64,000 nt of DNA from an uncultured Candidatus Melainabacteria bacterium. GTDB lineage: Bacteria; Cyanobacteriota; Vampirovibrionia; Gastranaerophilales; Gastranaerophilaceae. The stretch's first letter is position 1. The number at the start of each line of letters is the position of its first letter. Under the pieces are notes generated by a model. It was not told the origin of the DNA. It saw only the letters and a program-made list of their open reading frames with translations, and searched no databases. Shown in pieces: positions 51,797 through 60,868 of the stretch. Both the position numbers and the translations under genes were made by a program. The stretch is taken from the NCBI GenBank assembly GCA_934718135.1, contig CAKUZW010000002.1, positions 248,001-312,000 on the forward strand. Reading direction: 5' to 3'.

Positions 51797-54700
51797 TTAT
51801 TTCCTTTTTCGTTTTTGTCTTTTATTTTTATCTAATTTTTTCATTTTATTAGTTAAATATGTATTAGCCGTAAATATTTTATTTAATCTTTCAACTTCTA
51901 TATTGCTAATTTTTCTGCAAGTATTATGATTTATAATTTCTTTGGCATCAATACCTAATAAATCTCTAATCCAAAGTGCTATACTATTCTTTTGAGTACC
52001 GTCATTATTTCCTATATAATAAGAAAATATTAATTTCCCACATTGTTCAGTAAATTTTTCATCATTAAATATATTTAAAATAGTTTTGGTCAACTTTTCT
52101 CTATTTTTTATTATTATAGCTTTGTCTTTATTTGAATTTAATGATTGTTCTAACGCATTATAAAATATATTAGAATCTTTTTCTTTTATAAGCATCATCC
52201 AAGTTTTATAAAAAGTGTTTGTTTTATAAATATCTTTGAGTAGAAAATTTTGTGTATGTTTTTCTATATTAACATTAGTATCTATTTTAAATAGACTTTC
52301 CCAAAGTTGTTTTAATAAATTAGGTTGTCTAGTTGAATTTCTTAACGCAAGTACGTAGTAATTAAATGAAAAAACAATGCAATCTAAAAATTCTTGCATA
52401 TTATTATAAGCAAATGATATATCAAATTTCCAAAGCCAAAATAAACAATGTACAATTAAGGTTTTATTTTCATTTGAACAATTAACTAAACCTTCTGAAT
52501 ATATTGTGTAAATAGAATTGTATAAAACTTTTAAATTAACAGATTCTTTATTTTTATCAAAACAATTTTGAAAGATGTTTTTTACAGACTTGATAATTTT
52601 TATTAAATCATAATTTGGTAAATTTTCTTTATCTTCCGGTAACCAATTATTTTCAAATTTCTTATAAAAATATTCTGTTTTATCTGAAACAATATCTAGA
52701 TGATTTTCATAAATATTAGCAAGCAATGTATCTAAATTTTTATTTTTAATTAATTTGAATACTGGTAATAAAATTTCAAATATATTATTAAAATATTCTT
52801 CACATACACTTTCATCATCTTTGTTTGTTAGTGCAATATTCAGCCTATTGTACATTTTGCCAATATGTTCAATTATTACTTTATTTTTTATAGCTTTGTC
52901 ACTCAGATTTGATATAAATGTTAAGTAATTATATAAATTAATTTGTACAATTTCTATAGTTTCATCTTCAAAAGTATTTTCTAAAATTGTACGCAAAGAT
53001 GTAATTTCATTATTTTCTATATATTTCTCCGAAAGTAATTTTATTAATTCTTCTGATAATAGTTCTGTTTCATCCGGCTCATCATTTTGAGTAAATATTT
53101 CATTTGACCATTCTTCAACCAAATTCTTTATTAAATTTTTGTCAATGTCATTGTATATTGTAAAAATTTTATCAATTTGTTTTACTTTATTTATATCTTT
53201 TAATTTATTAAGCAATATTTTAGTATTAGGTAAGCTTATAGAATTATTGATTAAATATTTCTTATTTGTTTCAAAGAAATCAATTAAATCATTTACATAG
53301 TTATCTAAATTTTCATTCAAACTGTCTTTTGATTGGAAACCTTTTATTACTCTTTGATTATATGAGTCTAATATTTCCAGAATAAAACCTGTATTAATTT
53401 TTTCAAAAATATTGTTGTTTTTAATGTAATTGATAAAAAATTTCACGACATTTTCACAATTGCTTACTAAACCTTGTGATATGATTTCTGCAAAATCTCT
53501 TGTTGTCGCTAAATTTTCTAACATTTTATTTAATATTTTTTCTATATTTTCAAAATATATACTATCATTATCTATATTTTGATAATTGGAAAATTTAATA
53601 ATTGCATAAATATATGTAAAACCTAAATCATACAGTAAGTTATTGCCATATAATTCTATTTTGTTGGTATAAAAATCAATTTTTCCTTTTAAGTATTCGC
53701 TATTAAAATCGTATAACTCTAAGTTTTGAATTTTATCCAATTGTTCAATATTACTATCATTTAAAATGTTATTATATTTTAAATAAAAACCTAAATTTAC
53801 AATTTCAATTATTGGATATTTAGATATATCTTGTGATTGAAATATGCTATTATCTATATGTTTTAATAAGTAAGTATATAAATTATTAAAATTTTCATTA
53901 GATATATCACTACAACTAAATAGCTTTATTATATTTGAATATTCTAATTTACTTATATATTCATGTTCCAATAATTGATGTATTAATACTTCTGTCAAAT
54001 ACTTAGCCTGTTCGCCAGTAAATCCCAGGCATAAAGGCTCTAAAACAACACACGCTTTCCCTAAATGTTCTTTCGATTCATTTGTCATTATTAACTTGAA
54101 AGCTTTGTATAATTGATTTGTCTGCACTTCACTAATACTAAATTCTTGGATATTTTTAATCCCTAACAAATCAATTAATCTATCTCTATTTTGAGTTATC
54201 AATGAATCATATAATGGAATAGAATCACTACCAATTTCCATTTCTAAAGAATCCTGTAATAACATTATAAAGGGTCTTAAATTTTCTGGAATATTAATAC
54301 CTTGAATTGATGCTAAATAACTTTGTAAATCATTATAGTTATCCGCTATTCTGCCTATAGTTTGTTTTTTACCATTTTCATCAACAATAGTAGCATAAAT
54401 TTTTACCATCATTTCTAAATTGCGATTATATACTACTTTACAGGTTTGCACACCAAAATATGAATGTAACATAGCCTTTAATAAACGAGAATCAACTGTA
54501 AGTTGTTGATAAAAATCTGGAAAAAGTATTTTGGCAACAGATATTACCGCTAAAATATCAAGACGTTCAGTTATAACATTTTTAATTAACAAGCAATTGT
54601 CATTATTAATACAAGAAGAATTATTTATATTTTTGGCACATTCATCACACTTTTGTTCTCTTTGTTTAGCAATCCACCAACCTTGTAAAAATGTATTTAA

Positions 54701-55834
54701 TATTTGTATAACCGTTCTTGGACTATTTACTTCTATTGGCACTAATATATCTAAAAGATTATCTAATTTGTAATAAGATGATTTTTTAATATCATTTTCT
54801 AATTCTTCATATATAGATAAATTTACAAGTTTATTTTTAGCAAAATCAATCATTGATACATTAGGAAGTGTCGGAATTTCTATTCTAAATTGAAATACTC
54901 TATCTAGATATTTTCGTGCATTTACGATGTCACCAAAAGGTTTTTGAGTTTGAATAATTGAGTTTGCAATATGTTCATCATAACAGGATATAACAAATAT
55001 AAATTTACTATCAGCCATTTCCTGAAATACACGTATCGCATCTAATCCGGTTATCATTTCTTCTGCTGTTAACCTATCTAAATCATCAACAAAAATTACA
55101 ATTTTAGTATTAGGATTTTTATCGTTAAATTCTTTTAATTGTTCCTTTATTAAATATTCATACTCAATAGAATGTTTTATAGGAAGTTCTTTTACAGTTT
55201 CTTTAAAATATCTTGGGAATGTAGATGAGGTATACTCATAGGGATTTTTAAGAAAATAGTATGTTATAGCATATATTAGCCCAAATAACATTACTCCAGT
55301 AAAAGAAGATAAATTTATATCTAAAAGCACTGAATTAAGTAACCACAACATTATCAATGACAATATAAAATGAACAAATAAAACTATGATATTTAACCTG
55401 TAATTAATTAAAAGATTTTTTAAAGCTTCATTTAATTTCAATGTTTTTTCAAAAGTTTTTGACACTTCTTTAAAAGATTTAGTTAAGAAATTTTCTTCCT
55501 TTCCTTCTAATGCAAGATATATTTCTTTTAATAAAGATGTTCTAATATCTTTACTTTCATATCTCCATGCATTAAAATCTATAATTTTATATTTAGAATT
55601 ATCCTTCAATAAAAATTCGTTACGACACAATTTTTTTATTGAACTTTTACCAACACCCCATTTACCCAATAAACCAATAGAAAAAGGAGCATTATTATTT
55701 TTTATTAACGAATATAATATTTCCGCAAAATGAATATGTCCAAATCGGTCATTTGCTTTGTTTTCAATTTCCCTATCTAATATTGATGGAAAAATAATTT
55801 TATTTTCTGTCTTTTTCTTACACAATATTCCCAT
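51797..55834 (-). CDS. KAP-family P-loop NTPase, 1345 residues
   Basis: A giant KAP-type NTPase. Walker A GKWGVGKSS (57-65), then two transmembrane helices (about 148-168 and 178-195) inserted in the domain, then Walker B IVIFVDDLDRL (245-255). The family's post-Walker-B features continue in FQEMADSKFIFVISCYDEH. From about residue 460 to the end are some 850 residues of helical, repeat-like sequence with no assigned domain. KAP NTPases are membrane-tied, and many lie on mobile or defence islands. Such a long C-terminal part suggests a sensor or effector role, which is inference. It is divergent from the HEPN Abi-like gene at 55944. Confidence 0.75.
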   Translation of the reverse strand: MGILCKKKTENKIIFPSILDREIENKANDRFGHIHFAEILYSLIKNNNAPFSIGLLGKWGVGKSSIKKLCRNEFLLKDNSKYKIIDFNAWRYESKDIRTSLLKEIYLALEGKEENFLTKSFKEVSKTFEKTLKLNEALKNLLINYRLNIIVLFVHFILSLIMLWLLNSVLLDINLSSFTGVMLFGLIYAITYYFLKNPYEYTSSTFPRYFKETVKELPIKHSIEYEYLIKEQLKEFNDKNPNTKIVIFVDDLDRLTAEEMITGLDAIRVFQEMADSKFIFVISCYDEHIANSIIQTQKPFGDIVNARKYLDRVFQFRIEIPTLPNVSMIDFAKNKLVNLSIYEELENDIKKSSYYKLDNLLDILVPIEVNSPRTVIQILNTFLQGWWIAKQREQKCDECAKNINNSSCINNDNCLLIKNVITERLDILAVISVAKILFPDFYQQLTVDSRLLKAMLHSYFGVQTCKVVYNRNLEMMVKIYATIVDENGKKQTIGRIADNYNDLQSYLASIQGINIPENLRPFIMLLQDSLEMEIGSDSIPLYDSLITQNRDRLIDLLGIKNIQEFSISEVQTNQLYKAFKLIMTNESKEHLGKACVVLEPLCLGFTGEQAKYLTEVLIHQLLEHEYISKLEYSNIIKLFSCSDISNENFNNLYTYLLKHIDNSIFQSQDISKYPIIEIVNLGFYLKYNNILNDSNIEQLDKIQNLELYDFNSEYLKGKIDFYTNKIELYGNNLLYDLGFTYIYAIIKFSNYQNIDNDSIYFENIEKILNKMLENLATTRDFAEIISQGLVSNCENVVKFFINYIKNNNIFEKINTGFILEILDSYNQRVIKGFQSKDSLNENLDNYVNDLIDFFETNKKYLINNSISLPNTKILLNKLKDINKVKQIDKIFTIYNDIDKNLIKNLVEEWSNEIFTQNDEPDETELLSEELIKLLSEKYIENNEITSLRTILENTFEDETIEIVQINLYNYLTFISNLSDKAIKNKVIIEHIGKMYNRLNIALTNKDDESVCEEYFNNIFEILLPVFKLIKNKNLDTLLANIYENHLDIVSDKTEYFYKKFENNWLPEDKENLPNYDLIKIIKSVKNIFQNCFDKNKESVNLKVLYNSIYTIYSEGLVNCSNENKTLIVHCLFWLWKFDISFAYNNMQEFLDCIVFSFNYYVLALRNSTRQPNLLKQLWESLFKIDTNVNIEKHTQNFLLKDIYKTNTFYKTWMMLIKEKDSNIFYNALEQSLNSNKDKAIIIKNREKLTKTILNIFNDEKFTEQCGKLIFSYYIGNNDGTQKNSIALWIRDLLGIDAKEIINHNTCRKISNIEVERLNKIFTANTYLTNKMKKLDKNKRQKRKRK

Positions 55835-55928
55835 TGTCTTATAATATCATTGCTTTTAAAATAATTTACCAAATTTTAACATTTTCTTAATTATTACAAC
55901 CCTAACCATCTACCATGCCAGCAAACTA

Positions 55929-55944
55929 TGCTATAATTACCTTA
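55929..55944 (+). promoter_or_regulatory. Extended -10 abutting the Abi-like start (leaderless)
   Basis: TGC-TATAAT (55929-55937) ends six bases before the ATG at 55944, the same arrangement as at hom (18742-18757). No Shine-Dalgarno. Confidence 0.55.
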
Positions 55945-56603
55945 TGATAGATATTAAATCTAAAGATGAATTAGTTGAGATTATTACGCCTGTTAGACTT
56001 GGTGCTTATGGAGATGGGGATAACTCAATGTTATTAAATGAATATGTTTATAATCTCAAACTATCAGAGGCTTTTTATCCGGCTTTGTCATTATTAGAAA
56101 TCACTCTTAGAAATAGGATTTGTAATGCTGTTGAAAAGCTTATCTGCAAAGATTGGCTTTTACAAGAACTTAATAATCAAAACATTTTAGCCGATAAAGA
56201 ATATCAAAAACTTTTGGAATCTGCAAATAAAATCAGAAAAAGCGGAAAGAAAATAACAAATGACAGGCTAATTTCTGAAATGACTTTAGGATTTTGGATT
56301 CATCTTTGCACAAAATCTTACAGACCAAAATTATGGGATAAAAAAGGATTTTTTGAAGCTGTATTTCCTAATTATTCGAATAATGGTGAATTAAGAAAAA
56401 TTGCACCTATTCAAAATGATTTACTGAATATTTTGAGGTTAAGAAATAGGATTTTCCATCACGAAATTATTATTAACGGCAACAAAACTCCACAAGAACA
56501 ATACCAATTAGTTTTAAATATGCTACATTTGTTGTCGACCGGCATGGAAAGCCTTTTAAATGAGATAAGCCGTTTTGATACTATAACAAAGCAAAAACCC
56601 TAG
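55944..56603 (+). CDS. Abi-like protein with HEPN motif
   Basis: A 219-residue, mainly helical protein of the Abi-like (Abi_2/AbiD/F-type) family. The N-terminal helix LLEITLRNRICNAVE is typical. Near residue 167 is RNRIFHHE, giving the HEPN R-x4-H catalytic pair (Arg167/His172, with Asn168). Members are abortive-infection ribonucleases. It lies next to a KAP NTPase on the other strand and inside a mobile block, so a defence role is likely. Expression looks leaderless. Catalysis is predicted from the motif only. Confidence 0.75.
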   Translation: MIDIKSKDELVEIITPVRLGAYGDGDNSMLLNEYVYNLKLSEAFYPALSLLEITLRNRICNAVEKLICKDWLLQELNNQNILADKEYQKLLESANKIRKSGKKITNDRLISEMTLGFWIHLCTKSYRPKLWDKKGFFEAVFPNYSNNGELRKIAPIQNDLLNILRLRNRIFHHEIIINGNKTPQEQYQLVLNMLHLLSTGMESLLNEISRFDTITKQKP

Positions 56604-56635
56604 CGACTCTGCAAGCAGGACATCAATCTAGGGTT
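56596..56635. terminator. Weak hairpin after the Abi-like gene
   Basis: AACCCTAG and CTAGGGTT, 24 bases apart, with the gene's stop codon inside the left arm. No T-run. It may still slow or end transcription. Confidence 0.3.
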
Positions 56636-56683
56636 ATCCAATAACATTATAAACTATTTTGTATAGTTTTTCAAGTCTTATTG

Positions 56684-57160
56684 TTAATTTGCCTTAATAT
56701 ACCTATAAATTACTTGTCTTTGCCCCTTGCCGAATTTGGCTTCATAACGATTTGTTCTCTTTATTATTCCATTATGTCTTAATTCTTTAATCCACCATTC
56801 AGCTTGACCTAATGTTAAATCCAAAGCTTTTTCCATTTTTCCCCTTGTAAATTCTAATTTTTTACTTACCCAAGAAATTACAACCTTTGAAGATACCTTA
56901 ATCTTTTGCTTTTTAAATTTCCATGTACGTACGTAACTAGCTCCCGCAACCATCTCACTGGAAGTATCAAACGCTGATATTTCCAGTTTTTTAGCAGTTT
57001 TTACATCATCACTTTTCATCAAAAATGGACTTATGTCTAATTTGATATGTACCTCTTTCCTAACTGGGTCAAGGATTACAGCTTCAATACATTTTTCTAC
57101 AAAAGCCCTTCTTTGAGGTAGTAAACTATGGGCAAGAACCTTAGAGTTCTGTTTACACAA
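56684..57160 (-). pseudogene. Chimera: serine recombinase C-terminal remnant joined to a winged-helix tail
   Basis: A 158-residue frame of two unrelated pieces. Residues 15-50 (RRAFVEKCIEAVILDPVRKEVHIKLD) match the end of large serine recombinases (compare NSIKLDPVEKQVIVEF at the same place in 44753-46495). Around residue 72 it reads MVAGAS, the translation of the last 14 bases of tRNA-fMet. Beyond that it switches to a basic helix-turn-helix-like stretch (AEWWIKELRHNGIIKRTNRYE). So an old recombinase gene ran into an attachment core and was joined, by recombination, to another gene's end. It has no start signals for a functional enzyme. Confidence 0.65.
56939..56952 (+). repeat. Partial attachment core (last 14 bases of tRNA-fMet)
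   Basis: AGCTCCCGCAACCA, identical to the end of the three full cores, with unrelated sequence (a GTACGTACGTAACT stretch) on its left. A likely scar of an earlier recombination. Confidence 0.6.
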
Positions 57161-57285
57161 GTATTCTTATTCCGATTTGACAAGAATAAGGGTTGAGATG
57201 TAATCGAATTGTGGTATTCTGCTTATGCTTGGTATTTCATTGGTTAAATTAAATCAAAATAAACTCAATTGTCCACTAAAAAACA

Positions 57286-57359
57286 TGACCCAGGCACGAT
57301 TAGAACGCACGATCTTTTGTTTAGGAAACCACTGCTCTATCCTACTAAGCTACGAAGCC
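57286..57359 (-). pseudogene. Decayed tRNA-Arg (anticodon CCT)
   Basis: The minus strand keeps the tRNA layout: 7-bp acceptor (GGCTTCG/CTGGGTC) with one mismatch and several wobbles, D arm, loop TTCCTAA with anticodon CCT, and a T arm GTGCG/CGTGC with TTCTAAT. But the anticodon stem GTGGT/ACAAA has two mismatches and CCA is not encoded. I judge it a degenerate copy, although a functional element-borne tRNA cannot be excluded. The 57161-57423 gap has nothing else. Confidence 0.6.
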
Positions 57360-57423
57360 ATTAAAAAATAGTATTTCTATGCTTATTATTGTGACATATA
57401 AATGTCACGAAGGTCAATAGCTA

Positions 57424-58560
57424 TTACAAACCAGTTTTCTCATCTAATTTGAAATAATCTATAATCTCATATATGGCAGAAATTTCTTCATAGAAAATTT
57501 TTGCTTGTTCTGCATTATCTTTTAACGAGAAGAACATTCCGCCGGTAAGCTCAAACAAATTTTTACCTGTTGATATAGCAAACATTATTTTATCGTCAAA
57601 GAATGCACATTTTGCCCTCTCTGTACCAAATAAAGTGTGAAGATTTTTAAATCTTTCCATAAAAGCAGGAGTAACAAGATAACGACCTTCAACCTGATCT
57701 TTGCTATAAACATCATATCTCTTAGTGAAATCTGAATCTTCTAGTTGCATATTCAACATAGATTTTTCAGATTCTGGATTGCATTTACGAACTATATATA
57801 TTGCTCCTGCAACAAGGAAAAACACATCAACCATAACTAACAAAATGTTATCATGAAAGATAATAGCCATTCCTAATAAAGGAATTAAAGCCAAAATATA
57901 AAGATAAATTAAGGAATAGTTAGAATTTCTAGCAGTTTTATCCCCTTTTGTTGTAACTATAGTATCCGATTTAGCATTTTTATTTGAATCAATTAGGATA
58001 ATTACCCCATCAAAAACTACATACCTGTCATCTTTTTTACCAGAAGTATAACCAAGTGAAGATTCGGATATTTTAAAACTTACGCCGTTATATTTCCCTT
58101 CAAAATTATCATCACAATTTCTCTTATTAAATTCCCCAAACAAGTGACTTTTTATAAGAGTTTCATCCGCTATTGATGGAGTTTTAGATAGCCAATGAAT
58201 ATCAGCTAAGCTGTTTATAACACTAGGTAACAAGCCATTCTTAAGTTCCTCCACATAAGAATTATCTATAAAAAGATACGAAAAATACATAGGAATAAAA
58301 TAAATTATTAATTTAATAATAAGTCCAACTATACCAAGTTCCTTTAATGCTTCAAGAAATGTTATATGAATAACGGTTTCAAGAAGTCCAATAATAACAA
58401 ATATAACAAGGAGCGAAACAAAGAACGCTTTTAGAGATTGCTTTCGCAATTTTTCATACTCTTCAATTTTAGGGGTAACCACTTTTTCATAATTCTTGTA
58501 GAAGTTAAGCATTCTCTCGGTTTTTATATTTTTGTTTGAATTATTTATACTTTTAATCAT
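57424..58560 (-). CDS. DUF3137-family membrane protein, copy 2
   Basis: A 378-residue protein with two hydrophobic helices near residues 47-65 and 78-98, a second pair near 220-255, and the family's late signature: LEDSDFTKRYDVYSKDQVEGRYLVTPAFMERF, then FDDKIMFAISTGKNLFE. This is the DUF3137 pattern (old name: galanin-like). Function unknown. It is a tandem paralogue of the gene just upstream, 32 bases away, so the pair is one operon. GAGG precedes the ATG. Confidence 0.75.
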   Translation of the reverse strand: MIKSINNSNKNIKTERMLNFYKNYEKVVTPKIEEYEKLRKQSLKAFFVSLLVIFVIIGLLETVIHITFLEALKELGIVGLIIKLIIYFIPMYFSYLFIDNSYVEELKNGLLPSVINSLADIHWLSKTPSIADETLIKSHLFGEFNKRNCDDNFEGKYNGVSFKISESSLGYTSGKKDDRYVVFDGVIILIDSNKNAKSDTIVTTKGDKTARNSNYSLIYLYILALIPLLGMAIIFHDNILLVMVDVFFLVAGAIYIVRKCNPESEKSMLNMQLEDSDFTKRYDVYSKDQVEGRYLVTPAFMERFKNLHTLFGTERAKCAFFDDKIMFAISTGKNLFELTGGMFFSLKDNAEQAKIFYEEISAIYEIIDYFKLDEKTGL

Positions 58561-58592
58561 AATGATATTTTATACCTCATGTAAATCAAGTC

Positions 58593-59723
58593 TTATAATC
58601 CTGTTTTTTCTGCAAATTTGAAGTAATCAATGATTTCGTAGATTGCGGAAATTTCTTTCATAAAGTCATTGAAGTGTTTCATGTCTGTTAGTGGGTGGAA
58701 TAAGTCCCCAATTTCAAACAAATTTTTGTTCGTAGATACCGCAAACATGACTTTGTTATCGAAAAATGCACATTTAGCTTTGTTTGACCCAAGAGCTGTA
58801 TGTAAGGTTTTGAATCTTTCCATAAATGCGGTAGTTACAATATAACGCCCTTCAATTTGGTCAGATGAATATGCATCATATTTATTGTTAAATTCAGGGT
58901 CTTCTAGTATCATTCTATCTAGTATTTCTTCTTGTTTTCTGTTGCTAAATGCTTTTACCACTCCCCAGATAAGAAGTCCGATTAACAAAATAAATATTAC
59001 ACTCCAAAGCGGTAGTCCATTAGCAAATAAGTATATAGGTAAGGAAATTGCGAATATTAAAATAAGAGGGTCAGAATTTTTAACATTTACATCGCCTTTT
59101 GTTGTAATTATGGTTTTGTTTTTGATAGTTTTATTGGAGTCAATATATACTATAACTCCATCAAACACCGGCCAAACATTTCTATTTTTGCCTGAACCTC
59201 TTACATTTAATAATTCAGATTCAGATACTACAAAATGAAGGTCTTTGTAGTATCCTGAAAAAGTATCATCATTGGTTCTATTATTATAGATCCCGAACAA
59301 TTCGCTTTTGCTGATTTCCGAATCAGAAATGACCGTATCATTTGGCTTCCAAGATATTTCTCCAAATGCTTTTAATAATTCGGGCATACATTTATTTTTG
59401 AGTTCAGCATTGAAAAATTTAAGAGAATTTTTCCATATAAAATATATTGGAAATATTGCAATTGGTATTATTCCCAATATTGGTATAGTGTACATGAACA
59501 AAAAGGTTGAAAAATCAGGAATTTCTTTCAGTGGTGGAACTCTTAATACTATAATAAAAAATATATACAAGATAACAATTGTGCCAATTGTTAATCCAAT
59601 ATTTGTCCATAGATTTTTCTTGCGTTCAATTTCTAATTCTTTTAGTTTTGGAACAACATATTTTGCGTAGTTTTGGTAAAATTTAAACTCTTTTGAATTT
59701 GTAAGCTTTTTTATTTTTGTCAT
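58593..59723 (-). CDS. DUF3137-family membrane protein, copy 1
   Basis: A 376-residue paralogue of 57424-58560 with the same layout: two N-terminal helices (about 43-62, 78-98), a middle soluble part, another pair (220-255), and LEDPEFNNKYDAYSSDQIEGRYIVTTAFMERF near the end. Shared stretches show a fairly recent tandem duplication. AAGG is placed before the ATG. Unknown role. The gene is between the decayed tRNA-Arg and the third core, so it may be cargo of the right-hand part of block B. Confidence 0.75.
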   Translation of the reverse strand: MTKIKKLTNSKEFKFYQNYAKYVVPKLKELEIERKKNLWTNIGLTIGTIVILYIFFIIVLRVPPLKEIPDFSTFLFMYTIPILGIIPIAIFPIYFIWKNSLKFFNAELKNKCMPELLKAFGEISWKPNDTVISDSEISKSELFGIYNNRTNDDTFSGYYKDLHFVVSESELLNVRGSGKNRNVWPVFDGVIVYIDSNKTIKNKTIITTKGDVNVKNSDPLILIFAISLPIYLFANGLPLWSVIFILLIGLLIWGVVKAFSNRKQEEILDRMILEDPEFNNKYDAYSSDQIEGRYIVTTAFMERFKTLHTALGSNKAKCAFFDNKVMFAVSTNKNLFEIGDLFHPLTDMKHFNDFMKEISAIYEIIDYFKFAEKTGL

Positions 59724-59900
59724 AAATGATAACCTTTTTATGATTATATATCAAACAAAATTTTAACAGCACATTTTGCTGCACATGAGTTTAACAAATT
59801 ATAATCAACCTAGTGAAACAAAATAAATTTTTATAAAAATTCGTGCCAAGTAGTGGTAAATCGTGAAAAATTGTTTGGGGTTGGGCAACACGAGACTATC

Positions 59901-59945
59901 CTCATAACCCGAAGGTCGTTGGTTCAAATCCAGCTCCCGCAACCA
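59901..59945 (+). repeat. Attachment core copy 3
   Basis: Identical to 29413-29457. Followed by a copy of the tRNA-fMet terminator and one ATTGTTCCCAA, i.e. the same left-end sequence as element A. Confidence 0.95.
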
Positions 59946-59954
59946 ATTGATATA

Positions 59955-59988
59955 AGAGGGTTTCAAAGATTTTGAAATTCTCTTTTTT
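59955..59988 (+). terminator. Copy of the tRNA-fMet terminator after core 3
   Basis: AGAGGGTTTCAA/TTGAAATTCTCT stem plus T-run, homologous to 29467-29500 with a few changes that keep pairing by wobble. Confidence 0.8.
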
Positions 59989-60004
59989 AATAGAAAAAGG
60001 CTCA

Positions 60005-60015
60005 ATTGTTCCCAA
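60005..60015 (+). repeat. Single ATTGTTCCCAA
   Basis: One copy of the 11-bp repeat at the same distance from core 3 as the pair at 29517 from core 1. Confidence 0.75.
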
Positions 60016-60345
60016 GAAGAAAAAAGAGTTTTTATAACATATACTGCAAGTGAAAAACTATGGGGTAAATATTATAAAAAATTTGAGAATAGTATTAAAA
60101 CTGAAAATAAGACAATTTATCACTATACATCTTCTGATTCTAAGTGCAAAATATTATCTAATAAGTGTATATGGTTTTCTAATGCAAATTACTTAAATGA
60201 TGAAAGTGAAAGAACATACATATATCGTTTATTAAAAAGAAGAGTAGAAAAACATAAGCTCAATGATTCGTTTAAAAAGGAAGTCTTGGAAATCTGTGCA
60301 ATGATGGAATCAGATAAGGATAACTTTGTCATTGAGCATAAGGCG
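60016..60345 (+). pseudogene. DUF2971-family remnant
   Basis: An open frame without start codon: ...VFITYTASEKLWGKYYKKFE... then KTIYHYTSSDSKCKIL, IWFSNANYLNDESE, RTYIYRLLKRR. The YHYTS, IWFSN and NDxxE phrases are those of DUF2971 proteins, often found in defence islands. It breaks at about 60345, where antisense of a recombinase fragment begins. It occupies the same slot after the core as the HEPN-like gene in element A. Confidence 0.65.
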
Positions 60346-60420
60346 GATGATTTTCTTTTCTATCTTCGAGTCCAACCATTCACTATTTACATGAAAACTA
60401 GAAGCACCACAACCTCGCTT
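60310..60420 (-). pseudogene. Serine recombinase zinc-ribbon fragment
   Basis: The minus strand encodes RGCGASSFHVNSEWLDSKI, which matches KGCGASYFSVNCEWLENKI of the 44753-46495 recombinase. About 35 residues remain. Sequence before it, up to 60588, is also open on the minus strand (KLIKVSVSKDNLIIKV), which may be more of the same gene's tail, rearranged. Confidence 0.65.
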
Positions 60421-60616
60421 GTGTAAATGCTTATGTATGTGCAAAAGCACAAGGTAAAGCAAGCTTACACAATAGGATACTTGGTTCTCGACCTCTAATG
60501 CCTTGCTAAGAAACACTTTGATAATTAAATTATCCTTGCTAACGCTTACCTTAATTAGTTTATCAAGTCTTTTGGTTTTTAAATACATTTTCTCAATTTC
60601 ACGTATCTGTGCTTAT

Positions 60617-60784
60617 CTATAAGTAATTAGTTCCAAAAGAATCAATCCAATCGACCGGAAATGCCATAATGTCTTTCTTGGGTTCATTTGTAAAGCGTTT
60701 AATGTTGGAAGAATTTGCTAATTTTAAAGTTTTTATGAAAGTCGGAAGAAATTTCAATTTCAACTGTCTAATTATATCAACCAT
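60617..60784 (-). CDS. 55-residue ORF
   Basis: Minus-strand frame with AAAAAGG before the ATG at 60784. The product starts MVDIIRQLKLKFLPTFIKTLK and ends FPVDWIDSFGTNYL, basic N-terminal half. No family. It could be a real small gene on the chromosome side of the island edge, or a remnant. Confidence 0.4.
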   Translation of the reverse strand: MVDIIRQLKLKFLPTFIKTLKLANSSNIKRFTNEPKKDIMAFPVDWIDSFGTNYL

Positions 60785-60868
60785 TATAAATTTACCTTTT
60801 TCAAATAGTTGATTTATAAAAAATATTTGTTTAAAATAAATTAGTATTTGAAAGAGAGAAAGGGACTT

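Larger units (their letters stand above)
44797..59945. mobile_element. Block B between attachment cores 2 and 3
   Basis: About 15.1 kb. Left end: serine recombinase and Rep-like operon. Middle: small secreted proteins and a KAP NTPase/Abi pair. Right: recombinase chimera with a partial core (56939-56952), decayed tRNA-Arg and DUF3137 pair. It may be one element or two fused ones; the partial core supports the second option. Confidence 0.65.

Noticed and set aside
58885..59670. Plus-strand ORFs of 117 and 120 residues
   Set aside because: They lie inside the well-supported DUF3137 gene on the other strand and have no start signals.
59805..60005. 66-residue minus-strand ORF with the same RELDLNQRPSGYE phrase
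   Set aside because: Antisense translation of attachment core 3.
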